From: Spirosoma endophyticum
Lineage (GTDB): Bacteria; Bacteroidota; Bacteroidia; Cytophagales; Spirosomataceae
Assembly: GCF_900112365.1 (NCBI RefSeq)
Contig: NZ_FOLQ01000020.1
Location: forward strand, 47,055 to 111,054
Length of the DNA stretch: 64,000 nt
Reading direction: 5' to 3'
Shown here: one piece after another, positions 8,354 through 17,802 of the stretch
Layout: each line of letters opens with the position of its first letter
How positions within the stretch are numbered: position 1 is the first letter of the stretch
Position numbers and translations under genes: made by a program
Notes under the pieces: generated by a model
What the model saw: only the letters and a program-made list of their open reading frames with translations
What the model was told of the DNA's origin: nothing
Databases searched by the model: none

Positions 8354-9025
8354 TTAGAATTCAATAAAAAAGTTAAGTACTGCCAGTCCGACCAGTGTCA
8401 GGCCGGTAAGTATATTCTCGTTATGTTCGAACCGGGCCACGCCAGGCCAATGCGGGTTTACCCGGCTCAGGCCCTGTTGCCCTACGCTTACCATCAGCAG
8501 CATCCCCGATAAGGTAATCACATTATAGATCAAAGCAACCAGCAGGACCGCCTGCCAGCCCTTAGCTCCTGCACTCAGAAAATAGGTTCGCTCCGGCGAC
8601 CCGGTCGATCTCCAGACAGGGAGACAGGAACATAGCGACACCCAACGATAAAAGTAGCGTGCCAAACGAACGAGCTTTTTGAATGGCTCCAGCATCGATG
8701 TGGTCATGAACGTACCGGTGCCGCAGGTGCTGCCGTGCGACGGTCCGAATCAGATACCACAGCCCTAGGGCCAGCAGCAATAAAGGAATCGCCCACTCCG
8801 ACAACTCGTGATAATTGGCGGCCAACTGCCAACCGGCCAGACTGACCAGCACTCCCAGCAGCGTCGTGCTGAGCGTATGGGCGAGTCCTGCCAGGGCAGT
8901 GACTAACAGCGTTTGCCGCTGACTCCAGTATTCGCTTTGCCGATGGTCACAAATGGGAGCCAATGGCTGGGAATCAGCGCGTGCAGTAGGCTAAGCGTAA
9001 GACTCCCCATCAGGAGTTCATTCAT
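8354..9025 (-). pseudogene. Multi-TM membrane protein gene with two frameshifts, HupE/RcnA-like
   Basis: Three frames must be joined to read one membrane protein. The N-terminus from ATG 9025 gives MNELLMGSLTLSLLHALIPS then HWLPFVTIGKANTG. The middle, in another frame (to about 8605), gives QTLLVTALAGLAHTLSTT, LGVLVSLAGW and LLLSLGVAMFLSPCLEID. The C-terminus, in a third frame, gives YFLSAGAKGWQAVLLVALIY to the stop at 8354. HALIPSHWLP, the AGLAHTLSTTL helix and FLSPCLEI are typical of a Bacteroidetes membrane family related to nickel/cobalt or LysE-type exporters. The breaks lie near 8915-8940 and 8585-8610. Either the gene is dead or the assembly has two indels. It ends seven bases before the ATPase start, so it belonged to the metal operon. 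Confidence 0.7.
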
Positions 9026-9087
9026 TGCATGGACTGGTCTCTGGTTAGAGCCAAGTTAGGTTGAGCCACTTAAACTTAAAAAAAGCT

Positions 9088-9421
9088 TTAATTGTGTCGT
9101 TTGGCACAGTAATAGGCTTGTTTAGATAGGTTGCCCGGCGACTTTTTCGGCCCTTTCCCCACCGGCGCATTTCCCGGTTTTTCAGACGGCTTTCGCTTTA
9201 TTATCTTCCTGGCAATAAGGCCAGTCCAACACGCTAAGCGCCAGAGGCACCAGCCCACCATGATGACCAGGATAACTAATCCGAAAATTGCCTGTACCGT
9301 ACGAATTGTATAAACCATCGGTTGGGTCGTTTAGCAAATGATCAAGCTTACTAAAATTGTCCTCTCGCCGGATTAGCCAACCAGGTTTGTCACGCAAAAC
9401 CACTCCGTCAATATTGAACAC
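9088..9421 (-). pseudogene. Small membrane protein, probably one gene split by a frameshift
   Basis: An ORF starts at 9421, four bases after the ZIP stop, as in a coupled operon gene (MFNIDGVVLRDKPGWLIRRE and so on to PTDGLY). It then loses sense, while the overlapping frame from 9318 supplies a membrane helix (TVQAIFGLVILVIMVGWCLW) and a basic tail ending at 9088. Joined near 9310 they make one protein of about 110 residues: soluble head, one TM helix, Lys-rich tail. Alternatively two short genes overlap (9182-9421 and 9088-9318). Function unknown. Confidence 0.4.
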
Positions 9422-9425
9422 CCCA

Positions 9426-10193
9426 TCAGGCAGTCATACCCAAGATTAAAAACAGTAAGAAACCGGCAAAGAACGTAGCCGTCATCCAGGACTTTTCCGG
9501 TCCCTCATGGGCTTCGACCAGTAATTCCTCCGTGACTAAAAACAGGAGTGCCGCCAGGCCAAACGACAGCACGATATCAAGCCCGGTTTCGGGAAGATTG
9601 TGAAGCAGGGTAGCTCCGACTACGGTGCTGGCGAAAAACAAGGCCGATAAACTTAGCAGCATGCGAATGATTCGGGCGCGCGACACGCCTTCATCAGCCA
9701 GTGACGTGGCGGTGGCCAGGCCCAGTGACAGCACCTCGACGCCCAAAGCCAGCGCCAGTAGAATACCCTCTTTGGCACCAGCCGCAAAGCCAATGCCCAG
9801 CAGTAGTCCGTCGATAAACAGATCCACGCCAATGGCTAGTAGAAAAGCCACCGGAAACGTCCCTGCTGGCTGACTTGTCGGTGTAGCGGAACCTGGATTT
9901 AATTCACCACTCGAAGACGAATCCTCCGGCGATTCCGTAAACCTGCGAATAAGCAGCATCAGGCCAATCCCCAAACTAAACCCCAGGATGGTTAGCCACG
10001 GGTTATGCAACCGGACTACATCCGGCAGTATTTCGACGGCCACCACCGAAAAAACGACGCCCGCGGCAAAATGCAGAATCGCCGAGCGGGCTTCAACCCC
10101 CAATCGAATCGACAAGGCTAGTAAACCTCCGCCCGTCAGGGCCAGGGTTGGCAGCAGGGCATACGTGATAATCTGTTGGAAAAGGGGCGTCAT
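9426..10193 (-). CDS. ZIP-family metal permease
   Basis: This 255-residue protein has about eight hydrophobic segments. TM2 carries HFAAGVVFSVVAVEILPD and TM4 DLFIDGLLLGIGFAAGAKEG, positions where ZIP proteins place their metal-binding residues (here Asp/Glu and Asp rather than the usual His-Asn). The loop between TM3 and TM4 is polar (SPEDSSSSGELNP) without the common His cluster. ZIP proteins usually bring Zn2+, Fe2+ or Mn2+ into the cytoplasm, so its presence in an efflux operon may reflect homeostasis or an exporter-like member. It lies between the adaptor gene and the small membrane gene, in the same direction. Confidence 0.85.
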   Translation of the reverse strand: MTPLFQQIITYALLPTLALTGGGLLALSIRLGVEARSAILHFAAGVVFSVVAVEILPDVVRLHNPWLTILGFSLGIGLMLLIRRFTESPEDSSSSGELNPGSATPTSQPAGTFPVAFLLAIGVDLFIDGLLLGIGFAAGAKEGILLALALGVEVLSLGLATATSLADEGVSRARIIRMLLSLSALFFASTVVGATLLHNLPETGLDIVLSFGLAALLFLVTEELLVEAHEGPEKSWMTATFFAGFLLFLILGMTA

Positions 10194-10245
10194 GGTAAGT
10201 TGGTTGCCGGTTACGTAGGTGAGTGATACGGATTAAGCGTTCGAG

Positions 10246-11544
10246 TTAATGAGCGTGTCCTTCTTCTTCGCCACCCGCGGCCTGTAGTTGCGACAGCACC
10301 GCGTAAGCGCCCTTGACAACCACCTGTGCTTTTTTGAGGTCAAGGGAAGCAGGAAGAGTCACCTGCGAGTAGCCTCCTTCCGTAACCCCCCTTCGCACGG
10401 GAATCTGTTTAAAGGTCGTGCCGTGTTGTTCCCCTTCGCCTGCTTCATGATTGTGTTCTTCTTTCTCAGAGTGGCCAGCCTCACCTTCCTTATGTTCATG
10501 TTCTTCGGGCGCTTTCTCGTCGGTTACCACAAAGATGTAGTCCTTACCCTCCGCTGAGACGATGGCCTCTTCGGGCAGGGCGGTTACCCGACTGTCTCCC
10601 AGATCCAGGCTTGCTTTCAGGAATGTGTTGGGTGCCAGTCGGACGTCTGGCTGGTCAAGGCGGGCCACTACCCGTACCGAGCGATCCGCATCAATGGCCC
10701 GGTTGATGTAGGTAATCCGGCCCGACCGTTCTTTGCCGGACTCGTTGTTGAGCCGCAGACTCACCCGCTGGCCTTCGCGAATCTGGGGCAGATCTTTTTC
10801 AAACACGGTCAGTTCGGCGTATAGCCCCTGGCTGCTGGTCAACTGGGCCATCATGTCGGCGGGTTGAACGTATTGGCCCACCGTCACCGCGACATTGGTG
10901 ACCACCCCATTCAGGGGAGCAGTTATTACGTAATACGAACTGAATTTGCCGTCTAACGCAGCCTGCGCCGATAACCCGACCAGTCGAAGCCGGTAGGCCA
11001 GGCCACCCAGCCGGGACCGGATTAGATTGCGCTCGGAAGACGTTTGCTGAAATACTTTCAGGGCGCTTACATTCTGCTCACTCAGTTCTTTCTGCCGCGC
11101 GTATTCCGCATCCAGATACGTCAGGCGGCTCTGATTTTCGGCATACTCCTGCTGAATAGCCACTAAATCCGGGTTTTCGATGCGCGCCAGCACTTGACCT
11201 TTGCGCACCGGCTGACCCGGCAGTAGCGGAAGACTCCGGACGAAACCACCTTGCAGGGCGGTAATGGCCACCTGGCTTTGGGCCGGTACGGCCAGTCGTC
11301 CATTCAACTGGAGTAACTGACCCAGATTGCGGTACTCGACAGAGCCCAGTCCGATGGCACCGATGCGGAGCTGGTCATTGGATAGTTCTACGACATCGGC
11401 CGGCCCCTCATCATGGTGGGGCTGTCCCTCAGCGGCTTCGGCGGTGGGTTTAACGTCCGTTGCGGTGGTCGTTTCTTTATCGCTGGCTTCACGGCAGGCG
11501 ACAGTCAGCCATAAAAGGCCGATACTGCAAAGAATTCGTTTCAT
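10246..11544 (-). CDS. RND efflux periplasmic adaptor lipoprotein with His-rich insert (CusB/CzcB-like)
   Basis: The start at 11544 gives a lipoprotein signal (MKRILCSIGLLWLTVAC); the longer frame to 11685 overlaps the upstream gene and adds nonsense. The 432-residue protein has the lipoyl halves (VAITALQGGFVRSLPLLPGQ, VITAPLNGVVTNVAVTVGQY), a coiled hairpin (NPDLVAIQQEYAENQSRL), a beta barrel and a membrane-proximal domain. A His/Glu-rich stretch (EEHEHKEGEAGHSEKEEHNH) near the C-terminus is an obvious metal-binding loop. It links the RND pump to the outer-membrane channel and may hand over metal. Ten bases separate it from the RND gene stop. Confidence 0.9.
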   Translation of the reverse strand: MKRILCSIGLLWLTVACREASDKETTTATDVKPTAEAAEGQPHHDEGPADVVELSNDQLRIGAIGLGSVEYRNLGQLLQLNGRLAVPAQSQVAITALQGGFVRSLPLLPGQPVRKGQVLARIENPDLVAIQQEYAENQSRLTYLDAEYARQKELSEQNVSALKVFQQTSSERNLIRSRLGGLAYRLRLVGLSAQAALDGKFSSYYVITAPLNGVVTNVAVTVGQYVQPADMMAQLTSSQGLYAELTVFEKDLPQIREGQRVSLRLNNESGKERSGRITYINRAIDADRSVRVVARLDQPDVRLAPNTFLKASLDLGDSRVTALPEEAIVSAEGKDYIFVVTDEKAPEEHEHKEGEAGHSEKEEHNHEAGEGEQHGTTFKQIPVRRGVTEGGYSQVTLPASLDLKKAQVVVKGAYAVLSQLQAAGGEEEGHAH

Positions 11545-11554
11545 GATACGTTTA

Positions 11555-14500
11555 TCAGGGTAAGCCCAGTAGTTGCTCCAAGCGAATGATGGATTGATTG
11601 AATTGGGCCAGCACATCGACGTAGCTGGCACGGGTCTGGTAGGCCTGCGTGAGGGCCAGTGAGTACTGGAGATAGGCAATCTCACCCGCCCGAAAGGCTA
11701 TGCCCGCTTTTTCCGCCAGTAGCCGGGCCGTCGGCAGCCCGGTTTGTTCGTAGTAGGTCAGACTGCTCTGTAACTTGCGGATTTCCCCGATCGTCGTGGT
11801 TAGATCACCCTGTAAATTGCGCTGAGTCAGCGCCAGTGTAGCTTCTCCCAGTTGCTGACCAAGCCGGGCGGCTTCGATGCGGGCCCGCTGCGGTTTGGTA
11901 AACAGGGGAACGGCCACCCCCGCCGTAATGCCCTGGAACCGCCTGCCCCCCCTGTAGGTCACTTCGGTATTGTCCACTGTGTAGGTGCCGATGAGCGATT
12001 GATTGAAATAACCCAGCGAAAAGCTGGGTAGTAGCCGGGCCTGCTCCACGTCGGTTTGCCGGGTAGCTACCTCGATTTGCTGCCGTAAAAAGGCTAGTTC
12101 AGGCGTCTGAGCCAGCGTTGCCGAGTCCGTGATTACCGGTAGGGACCGACGCGTCAGGGTGCTATCCGATAAGTTGACGGGCTGATTGGTATTCAATAGG
12201 GTTTGTAGCCGACTCATCGCAATGTGTCGATCCGCTTCAGTTTGGGCTAGTGTATTCCGCAGTTCGCCCAACTGATTGGTAGCCGTGGCTACCTCGACGG
12301 CCGTACCTTCTCCCGTTTTCAGTCGAAGCTCCGTCGCCGACCGAAAGGCTACTAACAGGCTGTCCTGACTCCTGAGCAGCCGACGCCGTTCGACCAGGTA
12401 CAGAAGATCATAATAAGCCGCCTTTACCTGAGCGCGTAGTCCATTCTGGCTAATACGAGCCTGCTGCTGGCTACCCGCGACGTTGGCATCCGCCAGTCGG
12501 CCCAATTGCCGAATCAGTTTAGGATTGGGCAGGTTTTGTGAAATGGTAAAATTGTTATCGAAGTGAGGGCCATTATAATGGCCCCCCATCCAGGAGAAGT
12601 TGGTCGTCCCGATGTCGCGGGCGGTCCGGCGTCCGGTTTGCTGCTGGCTGATGCTCAGCGCGCTGATGCGAGCGGTTCCGTTGTTGGTGGAAGCCTGTTG
12701 CAGGGCTGCATCCAGCGACAGGGCCCCGGACCCTGGAGAGCCCGTCGTTAATTGCGGCACCTGAGCCCGAACAGGCTGAGCTAAACTCGCCCCCAGTACC
12801 CCAATCAGCAGCCAACCAGCTACTTTACTCGCGATGGTGGGTGCCAGGGTTTCTTTTTTCTTTCTCAAGGCACCGGCGGTTGTCTGTTCCCACCAGTACA
12901 GGCAGGGCAGCACCAATAGGGTTAGTAACGTAGCCGACACCAGTCCACCAATGACCACGGTGGCTAGCGGTCGCTGTACCTCAGCTCCGGCCGTGGTCGC
13001 CAGGGCCATCGGTAAAAATCCCAGTGAGGCCACCAAGGCGGTCATCATCACCGGCCTGAGCCGCGTGGCGGTCCCCTGAAGAATGCGCTCCGGTAAACTC
13101 AAATCGGTTTCATCCCTGAGGTGATTGAATTCCCCGATCAGCACGATGCCGTTGAGCACCGCCACCCCGAACAGCGCAATAAAGCCCACACCCGCCGAAA
13201 TGCTGAACGGCATATCCCGAAGCCAGAGGGCAATGATACCCCCAATAGCCGACAGCGGTATGGCCGAGAAAATCAGCAGGCTCTGGCGGATCGACCGGAA
13301 GGTGAAGAAGAGAAGCAGAAAAATTAGCCCCAGGGCAACCGGTACGGCGACACTAAGCCGGTCTTTGGCTTCCTGTAGATTTTGGAACTGGCCGCCATAG
13401 GTGACATAGTATCCCACAGGTAATTTAATCTGGGTGTCCAGCTTACCCCGTACGTCATTCACCACACTTTCCACGTCGCGCCCCCGAACGTTGAAGGCGA
13501 CAGTAATGCGTCGTTTCGCATCTTCCCGTTGAATCTGGTTAATGCTGTTTTGAAACGAAACATCGGCAATTTGACTGAGGGGCACATTCTGACCGTCTAC
13601 CGTCGTTACCATTAGATTCTGGACGTCTTCCAAGCGCTGGCGGCTTTGCTGCTGCAGGCGAATTACCAGATCATACCGTCGTTCGCCTTCGTAGACTAAA
13701 CCCGCCGACGTGCCCGCAAAGGCAGCCTCCAAATACCGGTTGGCTTCCTCAACCGACAACCCAAAGCGGGCCAGTGCATCCCGGTCGAACTTAACCACGA
13801 TCTGGGGCAGGCCCGATACCTGTTCGACGTAGAGATCCTCCGCGCCTGGAACCTGGCTCACGAGTCGGCCAATGCGAGCGGCATAATCGGCTAATACCCC
13901 AAGATCTTCCCCATACAGTTTTATCGCAATATCCTGCTTGACGCCCGAGATTAACTCACTAAACCGCATCTGAATGGGTTGCAGAAAACCATAACTGACC
14001 CCCGGTATTTGAGCCAGTTTTGCCTGCATCTTTTCGGCCAGTTCCTCCCGACTGCTGGCCGAGGTCCAGTCTTTCCGATCCTTTAGGATCACCATCAGAT
14101 CGGTCGCTTCAATGGGCATGGGATCGGTTGGAATCTCACTAGCGCCCGTTTTGCCAATCGTTTCAATGACTTCAGGAAAATTTTCTTTGAGCACCCGGCC
14201 CGCCTGAAGCGAGGCATCACTGGATTGAGAAAGGGACGAGCCGGTCATCACCCGGGTCTCCACCGCGAAATCACCCTCGTCCAACTGCGGGATAAACTCA
14301 CCGCCTAACCGGCTAAAAATAAATAGTGCCCCGGCCAGCAAGACGAGCGACAACCCAACCACCAGCCCTTTATGGTTCAGCGTCCAGCGAATGGCCGGGT
14401 CGTAACCCCAGTGAAAAAAGGCCATGATCCGGTCCGAGATCGTCTTACGCCCTTCCCGAATGGGCTTCTTGCTCAGCAGCAGCGCCGAAGCCATGGGAAC

Positions 14501-15985
14501 GTAGGTGAGCGATAAAATAAATGCGCCTAGAATAGCGAAGGCGACCGTCTGGGCCATGGGTCTAAACATTTTACCTTCAATACCAACCAGCGCCAGAATG
14601 GGCAGATAGACGATCAGAATGATAATTTCACCAAAAGCCGCCGACGAACGAATGCGGCTGGCCGATTCAAAGACTTCCTCGTCCAGTTGGTCCTGGGAAA
14701 GGTGGTGCCGGTAGTTTTTCAACGCGATGTGATGCAGCGTGGCCTCCACGATGATCACGGCTCCGTCCACGATCAGACCAAAGTCAATCGCCCCCAGACT
14801 CATTAAATTACCCGATACGCCGAATAAATTCATCAGACTGACGGCAAATAACATCGCCAGTGGAATAACCGAGGCCACCACCAGACCTGCCCGCCAGTTG
14901 CCCAGCAGCAGAACCAGGACAAAGATGACGATGAGTGCGCCTTCGGTGAGGTTTTTTTCAACCGTACCAATGGCCCGGTTGACGAGTTTGGTGCGGTCCA
15001 GAAAGGCATGAATCTCCACGCCTTCCGGTAATGATTTTTTTATCTGCTCAATGCGCTGTTTGACGTTATCGATCACCTGGGATGAATTAGCCCCCTTGAG
15101 CATCATCACGATGGCCCCCACCACTTCGCCTTCCCCGTTTCGGGTCATGGCTCCGTACCGCACGGCCTGTCCGAGTTGAACCTGGGCTACGTCACGCACC
15201 AGTACCGGGATACCGCCCGAGGTTCGGTGAACGACAATCTTACCAATATCCTGCAGGGTACCAATGAGTCCTTCAGAACGAATGAAATACGCGTTTGGTC
15301 GGCGGTCAATGTAAGCTCCACCCGCATTCTGGTTGTTGCGTTGAAGGGCGGTGAACAGTTCATCCATCGTTACGCCCGATGCCCTTAACCGCTGCGGATC
15401 GACAGCGACTTCGTATTGTTTGAGAAATCCCCCGAAACTACTGACATCGGCTACGCCCTTGGTACCCAATAATTGCCGCCGGACGATCCAGTCCTGAATC
15501 GAACGCAGTTCCATCGTCTGATACCGTTTCTCATAGCCAGGCTTCGCCCGCAGGACATATTGATAGATTTCTCCTAGTCCCGTAGTCATGGGTGACAATT
15601 CGGGGGTACCGGCGTCGAGAGGAATCTGAGCGCGGGCCTGTTGCAGCCGCTCAAATACCTGCTGGCGGGCGAGATTAACATCAACGTCATCGTCCATGAC
15701 AATGGTGACAACCGACAGACCAAAGCGAGAAATAGACCGAACTTCAATCAGGTCGGGCAGGGTGGCCATTGTCTGCTCGATCGGAAAACTAATAAGCCGC
15801 TCGACATCCAGGGCCGACAAAGCCGGGCTTTGGGTAATGACCTGTACCTGGTTATTGGTAATATCGGGCAGGGCGTCGATGGGCAGCCGAGTTAATGAAT
15901 AACTCCCCCAACTAACTAGGGCGAGGGTGAAAAGCCCAATAATGAGTTTATTTTGGATGGAAAATCGAATAATACGATCCAGCAT
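11555..15985 (-). CDS. CzcA/CusA-family RND pump fused to a TolC-like outer-membrane domain
   Basis: The start at 15985 (MLDRIIRFSIQNKLIIG) matches the family; the ORF extends to 16039 without support. About residues 1-1040 are a complete HME-RND pump with 12 TM helices. TM4 carries DFGLIVDGAVIIVEATLHH, with the Asp-Asp-Glu set typical of divalent-metal CzcA pumps and lacking the methionines of CusA. After a hydrophobic linker (GWLLIGVLGASLAQPVRAQ), about residues 1085-1476 form an outer-membrane efflux domain (ISQNLPNPKLIRQLGRLADA, NLQGDLTTTIGEIRKLQSSL). The linker resembles a retained signal peptide. Such fusions are known in Bacteroidetes. It exports Zn/Co/Cd-type ions. Confidence 0.93.
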   Translation of the reverse strand: MLDRIIRFSIQNKLIIGLFTLALVSWGSYSLTRLPIDALPDITNNQVQVITQSPALSALDVERLISFPIEQTMATLPDLIEVRSISRFGLSVVTIVMDDDVDVNLARQQVFERLQQARAQIPLDAGTPELSPMTTGLGEIYQYVLRAKPGYEKRYQTMELRSIQDWIVRRQLLGTKGVADVSSFGGFLKQYEVAVDPQRLRASGVTMDELFTALQRNNQNAGGAYIDRRPNAYFIRSEGLIGTLQDIGKIVVHRTSGGIPVLVRDVAQVQLGQAVRYGAMTRNGEGEVVGAIVMMLKGANSSQVIDNVKQRIEQIKKSLPEGVEIHAFLDRTKLVNRAIGTVEKNLTEGALIVIFVLVLLLGNWRAGLVVASVIPLAMLFAVSLMNLFGVSGNLMSLGAIDFGLIVDGAVIIVEATLHHIALKNYRHHLSQDQLDEEVFESASRIRSSAAFGEIIILIVYLPILALVGIEGKMFRPMAQTVAFAILGAFILSLTYVPMASALLLSKKPIREGRKTISDRIMAFFHWGYDPAIRWTLNHKGLVVGLSLVLLAGALFIFSRLGGEFIPQLDEGDFAVETRVMTGSSLSQSSDASLQAGRVLKENFPEVIETIGKTGASEIPTDPMPIEATDLMVILKDRKDWTSASSREELAEKMQAKLAQIPGVSYGFLQPIQMRFSELISGVKQDIAIKLYGEDLGVLADYAARIGRLVSQVPGAEDLYVEQVSGLPQIVVKFDRDALARFGLSVEEANRYLEAAFAGTSAGLVYEGERRYDLVIRLQQQSRQRLEDVQNLMVTTVDGQNVPLSQIADVSFQNSINQIQREDAKRRITVAFNVRGRDVESVVNDVRGKLDTQIKLPVGYYVTYGGQFQNLQEAKDRLSVAVPVALGLIFLLLFFTFRSIRQSLLIFSAIPLSAIGGIIALWLRDMPFSISAGVGFIALFGVAVLNGIVLIGEFNHLRDETDLSLPERILQGTATRLRPVMMTALVASLGFLPMALATTAGAEVQRPLATVVIGGLVSATLLTLLVLPCLYWWEQTTAGALRKKKETLAPTIASKVAGWLLIGVLGASLAQPVRAQVPQLTTGSPGSGALSLDAALQQASTNNGTARISALSISQQQTGRRTARDIGTTNFSWMGGHYNGPHFDNNFTISQNLPNPKLIRQLGRLADANVAGSQQQARISQNGLRAQVKAAYYDLLYLVERRRLLRSQDSLLVAFRSATELRLKTGEGTAVEVATATNQLGELRNTLAQTEADRHIAMSRLQTLLNTNQPVNLSDSTLTRRSLPVITDSATLAQTPELAFLRQQIEVATRQTDVEQARLLPSFSLGYFNQSLIGTYTVDNTEVTYRGGRRFQGITAGVAVPLFTKPQRARIEAARLGQQLGEATLALTQRNLQGDLTTTIGEIRKLQSSLTYYEQTGLPTARLLAEKAGIAFRAGEIAYLQYSLALTQAYQTRASYVDVLAQFNQSIIRLEQLLGLP

Positions 15986-16084
15986 AATCGAATCTGAACA
16001 AGTGAGAAAAGAGAAGATGCTGTTATAGCTATTCAGCACACGCTTTTTGGAAAAGGTGCGATAAAGGCATTAACAGCATGGGGA

Positions 16085-16423
16085 TCAGACCCGGAGTTTG
16101 GGAGGTTGCCAAATGGCCGTGAGGGGATCGGCCCAGTGAATCAGCGTGTAGTCAAAGCTAGTTACACTAGCTGGTATGCTCTGAAATACAGGCTTTATAA
16201 CATAGCTGAAGCAGCCTATAACTGTAATTGTAACGGCACAGCAGGCACAGCTACAAAACGGCGTACACTGATCGTGTTCGTGATGGGAAGTACCCGGCTC
16301 AGAAGCGGCAGAAGTCAATACAGCCACACTACTCTGCTCCGGGAGAGAGTCCATTTCATCCGCACAGGGCCACAAGGAGAGACCGAGCAGATATAAGGCC
16401 AGTAGGGTCGTCCACCATTTCAC
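16085..16423 (-). CDS. DUF6660-type small exported protein with His/Cys cluster
   Basis: This 112-residue product starts at a GTG (MKWWTTLLALYLLGLSLWPC). After the leader comes a metal-binding-looking stretch (HHEHDQCTPFCSCACC) and a hydrophobic segment (VTITVIGCFSYV). Proteins of this type regularly precede CzcA/CusA operons in Bacteroidetes. I assign the DUF6660 family from the His-Asp-Gln-Cys-x-Pro-Phe-Cys-x-Cys-x-Cys-Cys pattern, from memory. It is the first gene of the leftward metal operon; a sensor or periplasmic metal chaperone role is guessed. Confidence 0.7.
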   Translation of the reverse strand: MKWWTTLLALYLLGLSLWPCADEMDSLPEQSSVAVLTSAASEPGTSHHEHDQCTPFCSCACCAVTITVIGCFSYVIKPVFQSIPASVTSFDYTLIHWADPLTAIWQPPKLRV

Positions 16424-16428
16424 AAACG

Positions 16429-16436
16429 CAAAGGTA
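16429..16436 (-). promoter_or_regulatory. TACCTTTG, -7-like promoter box of the metal operon
   Basis: On the minus strand TACCTTTG fits the Bacteroidetes -7 consensus TAnnTTTG and ends only five bases before the GTG start at 16423. If used, the transcript would be leaderless or nearly so. No TTTG was found at the usual -33 spacing; a TTG lies closer. Tentative. Confidence 0.35.
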
Positions 16437-16590
16437 CGCTAAAGCTTTGTGCAACAGGTAGTCAAAAAGAAATGGCAGGCTTCCTGGACGTTATAATCGA
16501 CTACCCGGAAAATCTGTTGATCCACATCAATGACAGTCGATGACTGGCTCCCTAATTTTGCCCTAACAACTTGGTCAGATCCCTATCAAT

Positions 16591-17787
16591 ATGGTCGAAC
16601 GCACTCAGGCAGAACGAACCCCCCTTACCCGTATCCTTTTACTTATTTTCGGTACAATTTCGTTTGAATTCCTGATTATGGGTATCTCCCTGGGTCTCTT
16701 GCCCGGATTTGTTCATACTACGCTTCATTTTAATAATGTGATGGTGGGCGTAGTTGTCGGGTTACAATACGTAGCCACTTTGTTGACCCGTCATCTGGCG
16801 GGAAAATCCGCGGATATGAAAGGGGGGAAAGTGACGGTCACGATTGGTCTGGCGCTCTCTGCCTTATCGGGCCTTTGTTGCCTGATCGCCATTTTTTTTA
16901 CGGCCAATGCGATCCTCTGCCTGATTATTCTGATGCTGGCCCGTATTTTGTTAGGGGTTGGTGAGAGTTATCTGGTGGTGGGGATGTTTGCTTGGGGATT
17001 TGTGTTGGTTGGCTCGAAAAATACCGGTAAAGTGATGGTATGGACGGGATTAGGCATGCACGGCGGTATGGCCCTGGGTGCTCCGGCAGGCCTGTTCCTG
17101 CTCACCTCATTTGGTAATGAAACCGCGTTTGCCACGATGGTCGGGATGCCTTTTCTGGGTTATTTGCTCACGCTATTGTTGCCCAGCATTCCCCTACCCC
17201 AATTGGAAAAGAGGCTGCCATTTTACCATGCTATAAAATTGGTTTGGAAAGCCGGTACCGGCTTAGCGATGGCCAGTATTGGTTTTAGTGGGATAGCCTC
17301 GTTTATAACCCTGTATTTTGCGCAAAAAGGATGGGACAATGCCCCCTTAGCGTTAAGTGCATTCGGAACGGGTTACCTGGTGATGCGCCTATTTTTTGCT
17401 CACTTCCCCGATAAATTTGGCGGAGCCAAAGTGGCCATCGTCTGTTTAGTCGTTGAAAGTATAGGGCAGACTTGTATTTGGCAGGCCCCCAATGGATTGG
17501 TGGCCATCCTGGGAGCGATTTTAACCGGTTGCGGTATGTCATTGGTATTCCCATCCTTTGGCCAATTAGCGATTAAAGCGATCTCCCCGTCGAACAGAGG
17601 CATGGCCATGGCGGCTTACAATGCCTTCTTTGATTTAGGCATGGGCTTAACGGCTCCCTTAGCCGGATTGATAGCCGGTGGCGTCCATTATGAATACATT
17701 TATCTTTTTGGAGCGGTAGCGGCTATTGTTGGTTTAGTGATCGCGTATCAGGAATTAAGTAGTGAGAAAGCAAACTGGGCTACTTGA
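16591..17787 (+). CDS. MFS transporter (YhhS/YfcJ-like)
   Basis: This 398-residue, 12-helix major facilitator has an N-terminal half with FEFLIMGISLGLLPGFVHTT and VVVGLQYVATLLTRHLAGK..D, where RHLAGKSADMKGGK is the loop 2-3 signature (GxxxDrxGrK type). A second half follows after a cytoplasmic loop (PSIPLPQLEKRLPFYHAIK). It resembles the E. coli YhhS/YfcJ sugar or drug efflux branch. The substrate is unknown. The Crp/Fnr gene starts 16 bases after its stop, suggesting co-transcription and perhaps control. Confidence 0.85.
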   Translation: MVERTQAERTPLTRILLLIFGTISFEFLIMGISLGLLPGFVHTTLHFNNVMVGVVVGLQYVATLLTRHLAGKSADMKGGKVTVTIGLALSALSGLCCLIAIFFTANAILCLIILMLARILLGVGESYLVVGMFAWGFVLVGSKNTGKVMVWTGLGMHGGMALGAPAGLFLLTSFGNETAFATMVGMPFLGYLLTLLLPSIPLPQLEKRLPFYHAIKLVWKAGTGLAMASIGFSGIASFITLYFAQKGWDNAPLALSAFGTGYLVMRLFFAHFPDKFGGAKVAIVCLVVESIGQTCIWQAPNGLVAILGAILTGCGMSLVFPSFGQLAIKAISPSNRGMAMAAYNAFFDLGMGLTAPLAGLIAGGVHYEYIYLFGAVAAIVGLVIAYQELSSEKANWAT

Positions 17788-17802
17788 GTAGTTCTTTAAC
17801 CT

